A DNA stretch of 44,034 nucleotides from Amycolatopsis keratiniphila subsp. keratiniphila. Lineage in GTDB: Bacteria; Actinomycetota; Actinomycetes; Mycobacteriales; Pseudonocardiaceae. Positions within the stretch are counted from its first letter, which is position 1. Each line of letters opens with the position of its first letter. The position numbers and the translations under genes are program-made. Under the pieces are notes generated by a model. The model saw only the letters and a list, made by a program, of their open reading frames with translations. It did no database searches and was not told the origin of the DNA. The DNA lies in NCBI RefSeq assembly GCF_001620365.2, contig NZ_LQMT02000012.1:202060-246093 (forward strand), given 5' to 3'. Positions 33,674 to 40,584 of this stretch are shown here, one piece after another.

Positions 33674-33722
33674 CGTGAAGGCCTCCTTCCCTACCCTGAG
33701 GGTAGGGAAGGAGGCCTTCACG
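33674..33722. repeat. 23-bp-arm palindromic hairpin after sdhB (TGAAGGCC family)
   Basis: Arms at 33674-33696 and 33700-33722 are perfectly complementary around a TGA loop. It is the longest member of the family in this window and should terminate the sdh operon. Confidence 0.75.
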
Positions 33723-33790
33723 ACTCTTAATCGGTTGCCCCGACTCACTCGCCTGTCGCACACTTACCGCACACCGACCAAGGAGGACAC

Positions 33791-33859
33791 ATGACGCGAC
33801 GTTGTTACGCTATGTTCCTTGGCATGGAAGAGAAACGTGGCTCCACGCCGCTGTCCTAA
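33791..33859 (+). CDS. Candidate 22-residue small ORF ahead of an intrinsic terminator
   Basis: ATG 33791 is preceded at ideal distance by AAGGAGG, the best Shine-Dalgarno in the window. The peptide starts MTRRCYAMFLGMEE and ends GSTPLS. Codons near its end include GGCTCCACG (33839-33847), complementary to CGTGGAGCC (33874-33882), which overlaps the 5' arm of the following terminator. ACGCGAC (33794-33800) also pairs with GTCGCGT (33866-33872). Translation could thus decide termination. I recognise no homolog; it may be a leader peptide or a small protein gene. Confidence 0.45.
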   Translation: MTRRCYAMFLGMEEKRGSTPLS

Positions 33860-33878
33860 CCGGATGTCGCGTACGTGG

Positions 33879-33918
33879 AGCCGCCCTTCGGGAAACCGAA
33901 CCGGGCGGCTTTTTCTTT
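33879..33918 (+). terminator. Intrinsic terminator with U-tract
   Basis: AGCCGCCC (33879-33886) pairs with GGGCGGCT (33903-33910); an inner TTCGG-GAAA-CCGAA stem extends the hairpin, with a 2-nt bulge. TTTTCTTT follows directly. A real U-tract is unusual in this window. Confidence 0.8.
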
Positions 33919-33934
33919 GCGGTGACCCTGACTT

Positions 33935-33981
33935 CTGGAACGAAGCAGTCCGGTGCGCATGCGTGCCGGACTGTGTTCCAG
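33935..33981. repeat. Two-tier inverted repeat just upstream of tRNA-Glu
   Basis: CTGGAAC (33935-33941) pairs with GTTCCAG (33975-33981), and inside it CAGTCCGG (33946-33953) pairs with CCGGACTG (33966-33973); 4 nt against 1 nt form an internal loop. It ends 5 nt before the tRNA, so it may affect 5' processing or start of transcription. Confidence 0.6.
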
Positions 33982-33986
33982 GCCAA

Positions 33987-34058
33987 GGCGCGTTGGTCCA
34001 GCGGAAGGGATACCGGGTTTTCACCCCGGTGACGTGGGTTCGACTCCCACACGCGCTA
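33987..34058 (+). tRNA. tRNA-Glu (anticodon UUC)
   Basis: A full 72-nt cloverleaf can be drawn. The acceptor GGCGCGT (33987-33993) pairs with ACGCGCT (34051-34057), with a G-U closing pair at position 1. The D-stem is GTCC/GGAT, the anticodon stem CCGGG/CCCGG with loop TTTTCAC, so TTC (34020-34022) is the anticodon. The T-arm is GTGGG-TTCGACT-CCCAC. The discriminator is A (34058) and CCA is not encoded. Confidence 0.9.
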
Positions 34059-34205
34059 CGCCCCGGCACGGCGGGGAAACCTGTTCCGTCGTACCGGTGC
34101 GGCGGTGTGGGGTCCGTGTGTCCCATACCGCCAGACGCGCACGGTCCGGCGACCGGCCGGGATTCATAGCCCCGGCCAGCCTGGCTCGACACCAGGGTGC
34201 GCGAC
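34059..34205. other. Spacer between tRNA-Glu and methyltransferase
   Basis: This non-coding stretch holds a possible hairpin, GGCCGGG / CCCGGCC, around 34157-34178, which could end the minus-strand methyltransferase transcript. No tRNA fragment or attachment-site duplication of the tRNA 3' end was seen. Confidence 0.4.
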
Positions 34206-34649
34206 TCAGCCCGTCTTGCGGGCGCTGTGCACGTCGCCGCTCTCGTGGCGGCGCAGAACGAGGTCCTGGAAACCGTTGTCCCGCAGTCCTTCTTCCAGGT
34301 TGAGCCCGTTCGTGGCGACGACCACCAGCAGCCCGCCCGTCACCAGGCTCGCGGCGACGCGACCGAGATGGGCGGCGGAGTCCAGGAAAGCCAGCACGAT
34401 GTCGAAGGCGCCCATCACCGGCAGCCGGGCGAGCTGGTGGACCTCGTAGGAGATCCCGACGGGGTCGCGTTCCTCTTCGCGTTGGGCGGCCGCGATCATG
34501 GCCTGGTCGGCGTCGACGCCGACCACGCGGCGCGCGCCCTTGCTGCGGAGCAAGCGGGGATAGCGGCCATCGCCGCACCCGACGACCAGGACCGCCCTGC
34601 CCGCCAGGTCCGGCAGCGCTTCGAGCAGCGTCGCGGCCTGGTCCGCCAT
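34206..34649 (-). CDS. Small class I SAM-dependent methyltransferase-like protein
   Basis: The 147-residue protein has motif I, VLVVGCGDGRYPRLL (residues about 20-34), and motif II-like VVGVDADQAMI, then FDIVLAFLDSAAHLG. It is shorter than usual for the class (about 200 residues or more), ending soon after the region of strand 5, so it may be a minimal or degenerate domain. ATG 34649 lies 7 nt after a -10 TAGCGT (34662-34657 on the minus strand) and is probably leaderless. It is downstream of gluD but separated from it by a hairpin. Confidence 0.75.
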   Translation of the reverse strand: MADQAATLLEALPDLAGRAVLVVGCGDGRYPRLLRSKGARRVVGVDADQAMIAAAQREEERDPVGISYEVHQLARLPVMGAFDIVLAFLDSAAHLGRVAASLVTGGLLVVVATNGLNLEEGLRDNGFQDLVLRRHESGDVHSARKTG

Positions 34650-34705
34650 ACGGCCGACGCTAGCCGAGCGGCCGCTGTCCCGACAGGACCAAGAGGCCTA
34701 TCCCG

Positions 34706-34764
34706 AAGTACATGAAGGCCCCCTTCCTGTACCTGGGCGCAAGGAAGGGGGCCTTCATGTACTT
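34706..34764. repeat. 22-bp-arm palindromic hairpin after gluD (TGAAGGCC family)
   Basis: Arms 34706-34727 and 34743-34764 are perfect complements with a 15-nt loop. The outer bases differ (ATGAAGG instead of GTGAAGG), with matching changes on both arms, so pairing is conserved. It starts 6 nt after the gluD stop. Confidence 0.75.
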
Positions 34765-34770
34765 ACGGAG

Positions 34771-35676
34771 CTACAGCGACCGACCGGTGTTGAAGTCGGT
34801 GGCGTCGACGACGGACGCGGGCGCGTCGTGCACCGGCTTGGCGCCCTTGGGCGCCTTCTTCCGCCGCGCCAGCTTGTTCTCCAGCCACGACGCGAACCAG
34901 CTCAGGAGCAGGTTCAGCACGATGAAGATGATCGCGACGACGATCAGCGTCGGGATCGTGTTGCCGTAGAGACCGGTGAGCGGCCCGGTACTCCGGATCA
35001 GCTCGTTGAAGCCGATGGTCAGCTGACCGGCCAGCGCGGTGTCCTTCAGGATGACCACCAGCTGGCTCACCAGCGCGGGCAGCATCAGGGTGACCGCCTG
35101 CGGCAGCAGGACGGTCATCATGATCTGGGTCTTGCGCATGCCCAGCGCGGACGCGGCCTCACCCTGCCCCTTGGGCAGCGAAAGAATGCCCGCCCGGAAC
35201 ACCTCGGCCATGACCGAACCGTTGTAGAGCACCAGACCGGTCACCGCGGCGAACAGGGGCCGGATGTCGGCGTCGATGTCGGTGTAGAACGCGTAGAACG
35301 CCGCGGCGAAGACCATCAGCAGCAGCACCGGGATCGCCCGGAAGAACTCGACGACCGCGCCGACCGGGACCCGGATCCACTTGTGGTCCGACAACCGGCC
35401 GATGCCCAGCAGGGCACCGATCGGCAACGCGATCACGATCGACAGCGCCGCGGCCTTCAGGGTGTTGAGCAGGCCGGGCACGATGAACTCGGACCAGGTG
35501 GAGCCCTTGAGGAAGGGATCCCACAGTGCGCCGGCCCACTGGTTCTTCTCGTCGAAACCCACGTAGACGTAGTACGCGGCCAGTGCCAGGACGAGGATGA
35601 AAAGAACCGTGTAGAGCCAGTTCCGTGCCCGCGCCTTCGGCCCGGGGATGTCATAGAGAACGGTCTGCGCGCTCAT
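34771..35676 (-). CDS. gluD: Glutamate-type ABC transporter permease
   Basis: The 301-residue inner-membrane protein of the HisMQ-type permease family has several hydrophobic spans. Its EAA loop region reads EAASALGMRKTQIMMTVLLPQAVTLMLPALVSQ. Residues after 280 form a basic tail (LENKLARRKKAPKGAKP). It pairs with GluC to form the channel for a polar amino acid, probably glutamate by analogy to corynebacterial gluABCD. ATG 35676 overlaps the gluC stop. Confidence 0.9.
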   Translation of the reverse strand: MSAQTVLYDIPGPKARARNWLYTVLFILVLALAAYYVYVGFDEKNQWAGALWDPFLKGSTWSEFIVPGLLNTLKAAALSIVIALPIGALLGIGRLSDHKWIRVPVGAVVEFFRAIPVLLLMVFAAAFYAFYTDIDADIRPLFAAVTGLVLYNGSVMAEVFRAGILSLPKGQGEAASALGMRKTQIMMTVLLPQAVTLMLPALVSQLVVILKDTALAGQLTIGFNELIRSTGPLTGLYGNTIPTLIVVAIIFIVLNLLLSWFASWLENKLARRKKAPKGAKPVHDAPASVVDATDFNTGRSL

Positions 35677-36368
35677 CGCTTGACCTCGACCTTCTTGGCG
35701 ACCCAGCCCAGCAGCAGGCCGAGGGGGAGGACCAGGACGACGAACCCGACGGCGAACAGGAGGAAGACCAGCAGCAGAGAGTCGGACTCGTTCTCTACCA
35801 TGTCCGACATCAGCAGTGACGCTTCGGCGACACCGATGATCGACGCGACCGTGGTGTTCTTCAGCAACGCGATCATCACGTTGGTCAGCGGTGCGATCAC
35901 CGATCGGAACGCCTGCGGCAGCACGATCAGCGTCAGCACCTGGAAGAAGCCGAGGCCCAGCGCGCGGGCCGCCTCCGCCTGGCCTACCGGGACGGTGTTG
36001 ATACCCGATCGCAGCGATTCACAGACGAACGTGGCGGTGTAGGCGACGAAGCCGAGGATCGCGAGCCGGAAGGCGTTGTCGTCCAACGACGTCGTCGAGT
36101 CCGCCGAGGCCAGGTTGATCCCCAGGGTGGAGGACAGTCCCAGCGACGTGAAGACGATGATCACCGTCAGCGGGGTGTTCCGGAAGATGTTGACGTAGGC
36201 GGTGCCGAACGCCCGCATGATCGGAACCGGGCTGACCCGCATCCCCACCAGGATGGTGCCCCAGATCAGGGAACCGATGGCGGAGAAGAAGGTCAGCTTG
36301 ATCGTCATCCAGAAGGCGCCGAGCAAGTCGTAATTGGGATTGTCGAGGAAATCGAACAAGGTGCTCAA
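35673..36368 (-). CDS. gluC: Glutamate-type ABC transporter permease
   Basis: The 231-residue membrane protein has the same permease fold, with the EAA loop AEAARALGLGFFQVLTLIVLPQAFRSVIAPLTN. It is translationally coupled to gluD (ATGA overlap). A strong intercistronic hairpin lies between gluB and this gene, which may set a lower level of permease than of binding protein. Confidence 0.9.
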   Translation of the reverse strand: MSTLFDFLDNPNYDLLGAFWMTIKLTFFSAIGSLIWGTILVGMRVSPVPIMRAFGTAYVNIFRNTPLTVIIVFTSLGLSSTLGINLASADSTTSLDDNAFRLAILGFVAYTATFVCESLRSGINTVPVGQAEAARALGLGFFQVLTLIVLPQAFRSVIAPLTNVMIALLKNTTVASIIGVAEASLLMSDMVENESDSLLLVFLLFAVGFVVLVLPLGLLLGWVAKKVEVKR

Positions 36369-36384
36369 CCCAGCCTCGGTATGG

Positions 36385-36417
36385 GAACGGTGCGCCGCGG
36401 TACACGGCGCACCGTTC
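36385..36417 (-). terminator. Intercistronic hairpin between gluB and gluC
   Basis: Perfect 13-bp arms (36385-36397 and 36405-36417) enclose 7 nt. With no U-tract, it is more likely an mRNA-stabilising or partial termination structure than an operon end. Confidence 0.6.
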
Positions 36418-36452
36418 GATTCCTTCAGTTCAGCGGCTCAGCGAGCCTGGGG

Positions 36453-37310
36453 TCAGGAGATGGCCGGGGGCTCCGGGATCTTGTAGCCCGACGGACCGAC
36501 GTTCTTCTCCAGGGCGGCCTTCCAGGCGCCGTCCTGCTGCATCTTCTTGATCGCGTTGTTGATCGCGGTGATGCTCTCGGCGTCGTCCTTCTTCAGGCCG
36601 ACACCGTACTTCTCGTCGGTGAAGCCCTTGCCGACCAGCTTCAGCTTGCCGGGCTGCTGCGCGGCGTAGCCACCGAGGATGACGTCGTCGGTGGTCATCG
36701 CGTCGACGGTCTTGTTCAGCAGCGAGGTGACGCAGTCGGTGTACTTGCCGACTTCCTGGAGCTGAACGTCCTTGGCGTACTTCTCCTTGACGTTCTGCGC
36801 CGGGGTCGAACCCTTGACCGAGCAGAGCTTCTTGTTGCCGGTCAGCGACTCCGGGCCGGTGATGTCGGTGGAGTCGGCGCGCACCAGCAGGTCCTGGTGG
36901 GCGATGAAGTACGGGCCCGCGAAGGAGACCTCGTTCTTGCGCTTGTCGGTGATCGAGTAGGTGGCGACGATGAAGTCGACCTCACCCTTCTTGATCAGGT
37001 CCTCGCGCTGCGCGGACTGCGCTTCCTTCCAGGTGATCCCCGACTCTTCGACGCCGAGCTCCTTGGCGATGTACTTCGCCACGTCGACGTCGAATCCGGC
37101 GTAGGTGCCGTCCGCCTGCTTCTGGCCGAGACCGGGCTGGTCGAACTTGATGCCGATGGTCAGCTTCTTGTCGTTCTTGGCCTTCGCCACCACGTTCTTG
37201 GCGCCGCTGGAGCCGCTGCCGGCGTCCGACCCGCCGCCGCCACAGGCGGAGAGGGCGAGACCGGCCGCCACGACGGCCGCGCTCATTCGCAGAACTCGGT
37301 TCAACCGCAT
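36453..37310 (-). CDS. gluB: Glutamate-type ABC transporter substrate-binding lipoprotein
   Basis: The 285-residue protein begins with a lipoprotein signal (VVAAGLALSACGGGG, lipobox LSAC with Cys near 23) followed by a Gly/Ser linker. The mature part is a class 3 periplasmic-binding fold: LTIGIKFDQPGLGQKQADGTYAGFDVDVAKYIAKELG and VDFIVATYSITDKRKNEVSFAGPYF. It captures an amino acid outside the membrane for GluACD. Confidence 0.92.
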   Translation of the reverse strand: MRLNRVLRMSAAVVAAGLALSACGGGGSDAGSGSSGAKNVVAKAKNDKKLTIGIKFDQPGLGQKQADGTYAGFDVDVAKYIAKELGVEESGITWKEAQSAQREDLIKKGEVDFIVATYSITDKRKNEVSFAGPYFIAHQDLLVRADSTDITGPESLTGNKKLCSVKGSTPAQNVKEKYAKDVQLQEVGKYTDCVTSLLNKTVDAMTTDDVILGGYAAQQPGKLKLVGKGFTDEKYGVGLKKDDAESITAINNAIKKMQQDGAWKAALEKNVGPSGYKIPEPPAIS

Positions 37311-37365
37311 TGTTCTCAGTTTCCTTCCGAATCTTGTCCAGCCATACCGGCCGGCGGGGAAGACC

Positions 37366-38118
37366 TCAGTGGGTCAGGATCTTGCCGAGGAAGTCCTTGG
37401 CGCGATCCGTCTTCGGCTTGGTGAAGAAGTCGTCCGGGGTGGAGTCCTCGACGATCTCGCCGTCGGACATGAACACCACCCGGTTCGCCGCGCGCCGCGC
37501 GAAGCCCATCTCGTGGGTGACGACGAGCATCGTCATCCCGTCCTTGGCGAGCGTGGTCATCACGTCGAGGACCTCCTGGACCATCTCCGGGTCCAGCGCC
37601 GAGGTCGGCTCGTCGAACAGCATCACCTTGGGGCGCATGGCCAGCGCGCGGGCGATCGCCACCCGCTGCTGCTGCCCGCCGGAGAGCTGGGCGGGGTACT
37701 TGTCGGCCTGGTTGGCGATGCCGACACGTTCGAGCAGGTCCATCGCGGTCTTGCGGGCCTCGGCCGAGTTGACCTTGCGGACCTTCATCGGCGCGAGCAT
37801 GACGTTCTCGACGATCGTCTTGTGCGCGAACAGGTTGAACGACTGGAACACCATGCCGACGTCGGCGCGCAGCGCGGCCAGCGCCTTTCCTTCGGCGGGC
37901 AGCGGAACGCCGTCCACCGCGATCTCACCCGAGTTGATGGGTTCCAGCCGGTTGATCGCCCGGCACAGCGTCGACTTGCCAGACCCGGACGGCCCGAGCA
38001 CGACCACGACCTGCCCACGCGGCACCTCGAGGTTGATCTCCTTGAGCACGTGCAGGTCGCCGAAGTACTTGTTCACGGCGGCCGCCTTGATCATCGGCGC
38101 CGCCACCTCCGCGGTCAT
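37366..38118 (-). CDS. gluA: Glutamate-type ABC transporter ATP-binding protein
   Basis: This 250-residue ATPase powers the GluBCD importer. Walker A is GPSGSGKST, the signature [16 protein letters not shown], Walker [15 protein letters not shown], and the switch histidine lies in [15 protein letters not shown] 38118 has TGGAGG upstream. It is the first gene of gluABCD. Confidence 0.94.
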   Translation of the reverse strand: MTAEVAAPMIKAAAVNKYFGDLHVLKEINLEVPRGQVVVVLGPSGSGKSTLCRAINRLEPINSGEIAVDGVPLPAEGKALAALRADVGMVFQSFNLFAHKTIVENVMLAPMKVRKVNSAEARKTAMDLLERVGIANQADKYPAQLSGGQQQRVAIARALAMRPKVMLFDEPTSALDPEMVQEVLDVMTTLAKDGMTMLVVTHEMGFARRAANRVVFMSDGEIVEDSTPDDFFTKPKTDRAKDFLGKILTH

Positions 38119-38489
38119 CTGGCCTCCAGGAGCGTTCGTTTGCAGGGGACTGCGGGGTCAGGCACCACGCGATGGCGGAAACCTACTCCCGTCGGACCGC
38201 TTGTAAAGGCGGCTTGACCAATACTTAGGGTTTCAAGTCCGTATCGTTCTCAAGCCACCGGACGGCCCGATCCGCCGCCGTCCGGCGCTGATCAGCCTAG
38301 ACAAAGCGGGGGTGGCTCGTAACCGGGGTCACAGCAGATCTGTGACGCATCGTGACCATTACCGCCTGCGGCCGGTCGCTCACAGGGCCATCCGGCCCAG
38401 CGGTACGGGCAGCGCGAGAGGTGACTCACCCCATAGAGTCGTTCTTCACCTCGTCGCGGTGCGGGGACGGCGTGAAAGGGAAAACACGG
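38119..38489. promoter_or_regulatory. Divergent regulatory region between gluA and the response regulator gene
   Basis: For gluA, a candidate promoter on the minus strand is TTTACA (38207-38202)-N16-TAGGTT (38185-38180). For the response regulator, a palindrome GTCACAG-N5-CTGTGAC lies at 38328-38346, about 145 bp before its start. No ORF with good support is present in these 371 bp. Confidence 0.45.
38328..38346. promoter_or_regulatory. 7-5-7 palindrome, candidate operator
   Basis: GTCACAG (38328-38334) and CTGTGAC (38340-38346) are perfect arms around CAGAT. The arm polarity is the opposite of a Crp site. It may bind the adjacent OmpR-type regulator or a glu regulator. Confidence 0.4.
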
Positions 38490-39179
38490 GTGCGGGTACT
38501 GCTGGTGGAGGACGACGACCGGGTCGCGGGCGCCTTGACGCCCGCGCTGACCCGGCGCGGCCTGACGATCAAACGCCTGGCCTCCGGCGCCGGGGTGCTC
38601 GATCTGGTGCACGAGGTCGACGTCGTGCTGCTCGACCTTGGGCTCCCCGATATCGACGGGATCGTGCTGTGCCGCCGGATCCGCGCGGTCAGCGACGTCG
38701 CGGTGATCGTCGTTTCGGCGCGGGGCGAGGTCGACGACCGGATCCAGGGGCTGCGGTCCGGCGCCGACGACTATCTGGTGAAGCCCTACGACGTCGACGA
38801 ACTGGTCGCCCGCGTCGAGGCCGTGCGCCGTCGCCGCGGGGAGCGGCCTGCCGCGCCCGAACCGGCCGGTGTCATCCGGGCGGGTGACGTCTCGGTCGAT
38901 ATCGGGCGGCATGAGGTGCAGGTCGACGGGCAGCCGGTTTCGTTGTCCCGCAAGGAATTCCAGGTGCTCGCGCTGGTGGTCACCGCCCGCGGCGCGGTCT
39001 GCGCCCGTGACCACGTGCTGACCGAGGTCTGGGGGCATCGCGGCCCGGCGGAGAGCCGGTCGCTCGACGTCCACGTCGCCACCCTGCGGACCAAACTGGG
39101 CAGGCCCGCGCTGATCGAGACGGTCCGCGGCGTCGGGTACCGCCTCGGCGGCGCCTACGGCCCGGCCGAGGAGGGCTGA
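38490..39179 (+). CDS. OmpR/PhoB-family response regulator
   Basis: The 229-residue protein has a receiver domain (LLVEDDDRVAG at the start, phosphoacceptor D49 in VVLLDLGLPD, K in YLVKPYD) and a C-terminal winged helix (LSRKEFQVLALVV, RSLDVHVATLRTKLG, ETVRGVGYRLG). GTG 38490 was chosen: it has AAAGGGA upstream and gives a canonical receiver start. The partner kinase follows 4 bp later. Confidence 0.93.
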   Translation: MRVLLVEDDDRVAGALTPALTRRGLTIKRLASGAGVLDLVHEVDVVLLDLGLPDIDGIVLCRRIRAVSDVAVIVVSARGEVDDRIQGLRSGADDYLVKPYDVDELVARVEAVRRRRGERPAAPEPAGVIRAGDVSVDIGRHEVQVDGQPVSLSRKEFQVLALVVTARGAVCARDHVLTEVWGHRGPAESRSLDVHVATLRTKLGRPALIETVRGVGYRLGGAYGPAEEG

Positions 39180-39183
39180 GCCG

Positions 39184-40584
39184 GTGCGCGTCCGGCTCCA
39201 GGCGATCGTGCTGACGCTGGTCGCGGCGCTCGTGTTCGGCCTCGGCATCCCGCTCTCGCTCAGCGTGGCGGCCAGCGCGCAGCTCGACCTCTTCCTCGAC
39301 CGGCTCACCGACACCTCCCGGTTCGCGTCGCTGGCCCAGCGCCCGCTGGTGGAGAACCGGCCGGACCTGATCGAGGACGAGCTCCGCCGCTACACCGAGG
39401 TGTACGGGGTGCCGGTGGCGATCGTCGACCAGGACGGCGAATCCGTCGCCAGGGGGCCGGGGGAAACGGACGGGATCGACCTCAAGGATCCCGTCATCGC
39501 CTCGCATCTGCAGCAGGCGCTGGCCGGGCGGCGTTCGGAACCCGGGCCGCTGCTGATGCCGTGGGCCACCGAGCCCCTGGTGCTGGCCGAGCCGATCCTG
39601 ATCGACGGCGAGGTGCGGGGCGCGGTGATCACCGTGTCCTCGACGGACAAGGCGCGTACCGAACTGCTGTGGTGGTGGCTGCTCATCGCGGCTGGCGCGG
39701 TGCTGGCGTTCGGCCTCGCGCTGCTGGTCGCGGTGCCGGTGGTGCGCTGGATCCTGCGCCCGGTCCGGCGGCTCGACGACGCCACCGGCGAGCTGGTCGC
39801 CGCCGTGGTCAGCGGCCGCGAGGTCAAACGGGTGGGGGAGACGGGCGGCCCGCCGGAACTGCGGCAGCTCGAACGCTCCTTCGACCGGATGGCCGCCAGC
39901 GTCGACGAGGCGCTGTCGGCGCAGCGCGCGTTCGTCGCCGACGCCTCCCACCAGCTGCGGAACCCGTTGACCGCGTTGAAGATCCGGCTCGGCAACCTCG
40001 ACGGGCACGTCGACGACGACCTGGCCGCGGCGGATCTCGAAGCCGCCCTCGTCGACGCGCGACGGCTCAACCAGATCCTCGACGAGCTCCTTTCGCTGGC
40101 CAGGGCCGAATCCTCGGGCGGCGAGCTGGTCCCGGTCGGCCTCGACGAGATGGTGGGCGCCCGGGTCGCCGACTGGACCGTCGTCGGCGCGGCACGCGAC
40201 ATCACGCTGGTCGCGTCCGGGCTGGGCGGCGGGCTGAGGGTGCTCACGCCCGCGCGCGGCCTCGAAGTGGTCCTCGACGCGCTGCTGGACAACGCGCTCA
40301 AATTCACCGAGCCGGGGACCGAGGTGCGGGTCGACGTCACCACGGCGGACGGGAAGGTGGACATCGCCGTCCGCGACCACGGCCCCGGCCTGCGTGACGA
40401 CGAACTGGACCGCGCGGCGGACCGGTTCTGGCGCAGCACCGCGCATCAGAACGTGCCCGGCTCCGGCCTCGGCCTGGCGATCGTCACCGAGATCCTGGCC
40501 CGGTCGGACGGTTCGCTGCGGCTCGGTTCACCCGAAGGCGGCGGCCTTCAGGTGACCGTGACCCTGCCCCTAATCCTTGAGTGA
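39184..40584 (+). CDS. Sensor histidine kinase
   Basis: The 466-residue kinase has two membrane helices (about 7-29 and 162-187) flanking an extracellular sensor of about 130 residues, then a HAMP-like linker, the HisKA box FVADASHQLRNPLTALKIRL (H256), and the ATPase motifs LLDNALKFTEPG and DHGPGLRDDELDRAADRFWR with GSGLGLAIV. The sensor has no recognised domain. Its stop overlaps the end of the convergent TAXI lipoprotein gene, an arrangement that suggests they share a signal. Confidence 0.92.
   Translation: MRVRLQAIVLTLVAALVFGLGIPLSLSVAASAQLDLFLDRLTDTSRFASLAQRPLVENRPDLIEDELRRYTEVYGVPVAIVDQDGESVARGPGETDGIDLKDPVIASHLQQALAGRRSEPGPLLMPWATEPLVLAEPILIDGEVRGAVITVSSTDKARTELLWWWLLIAAGAVLAFGLALLVAVPVVRWILRPVRRLDDATGELVAAVVSGREVKRVGETGGPPELRQLERSFDRMAASVDEALSAQRAFVADASHQLRNPLTALKIRLGNLDGHVDDDLAAADLEAALVDARRLNQILDELLSLARAESSGGELVPVGLDEMVGARVADWTVVGAARDITLVASGLGGGLRVLTPARGLEVVLDALLDNALKFTEPGTEVRVDVTTADGKVDIAVRDHGPGLRDDELDRAADRFWRSTAHQNVPGSGLGLAIVTEILARSDGSLRLGSPEGGGLQVTVTLPLILE

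Noticed and set aside
33987..34205. Integrative element using tRNA-Glu as attachment site
   Set aside because: No integrase gene and no duplicate of the tRNA 3' end was found downstream in the window.
38328..38346. GTCACAG-N5-CTGTGAC considered as a Crp site
   Set aside because: Crp half-sites read TGTGA inward to TCACA; here the polarity is reversed.
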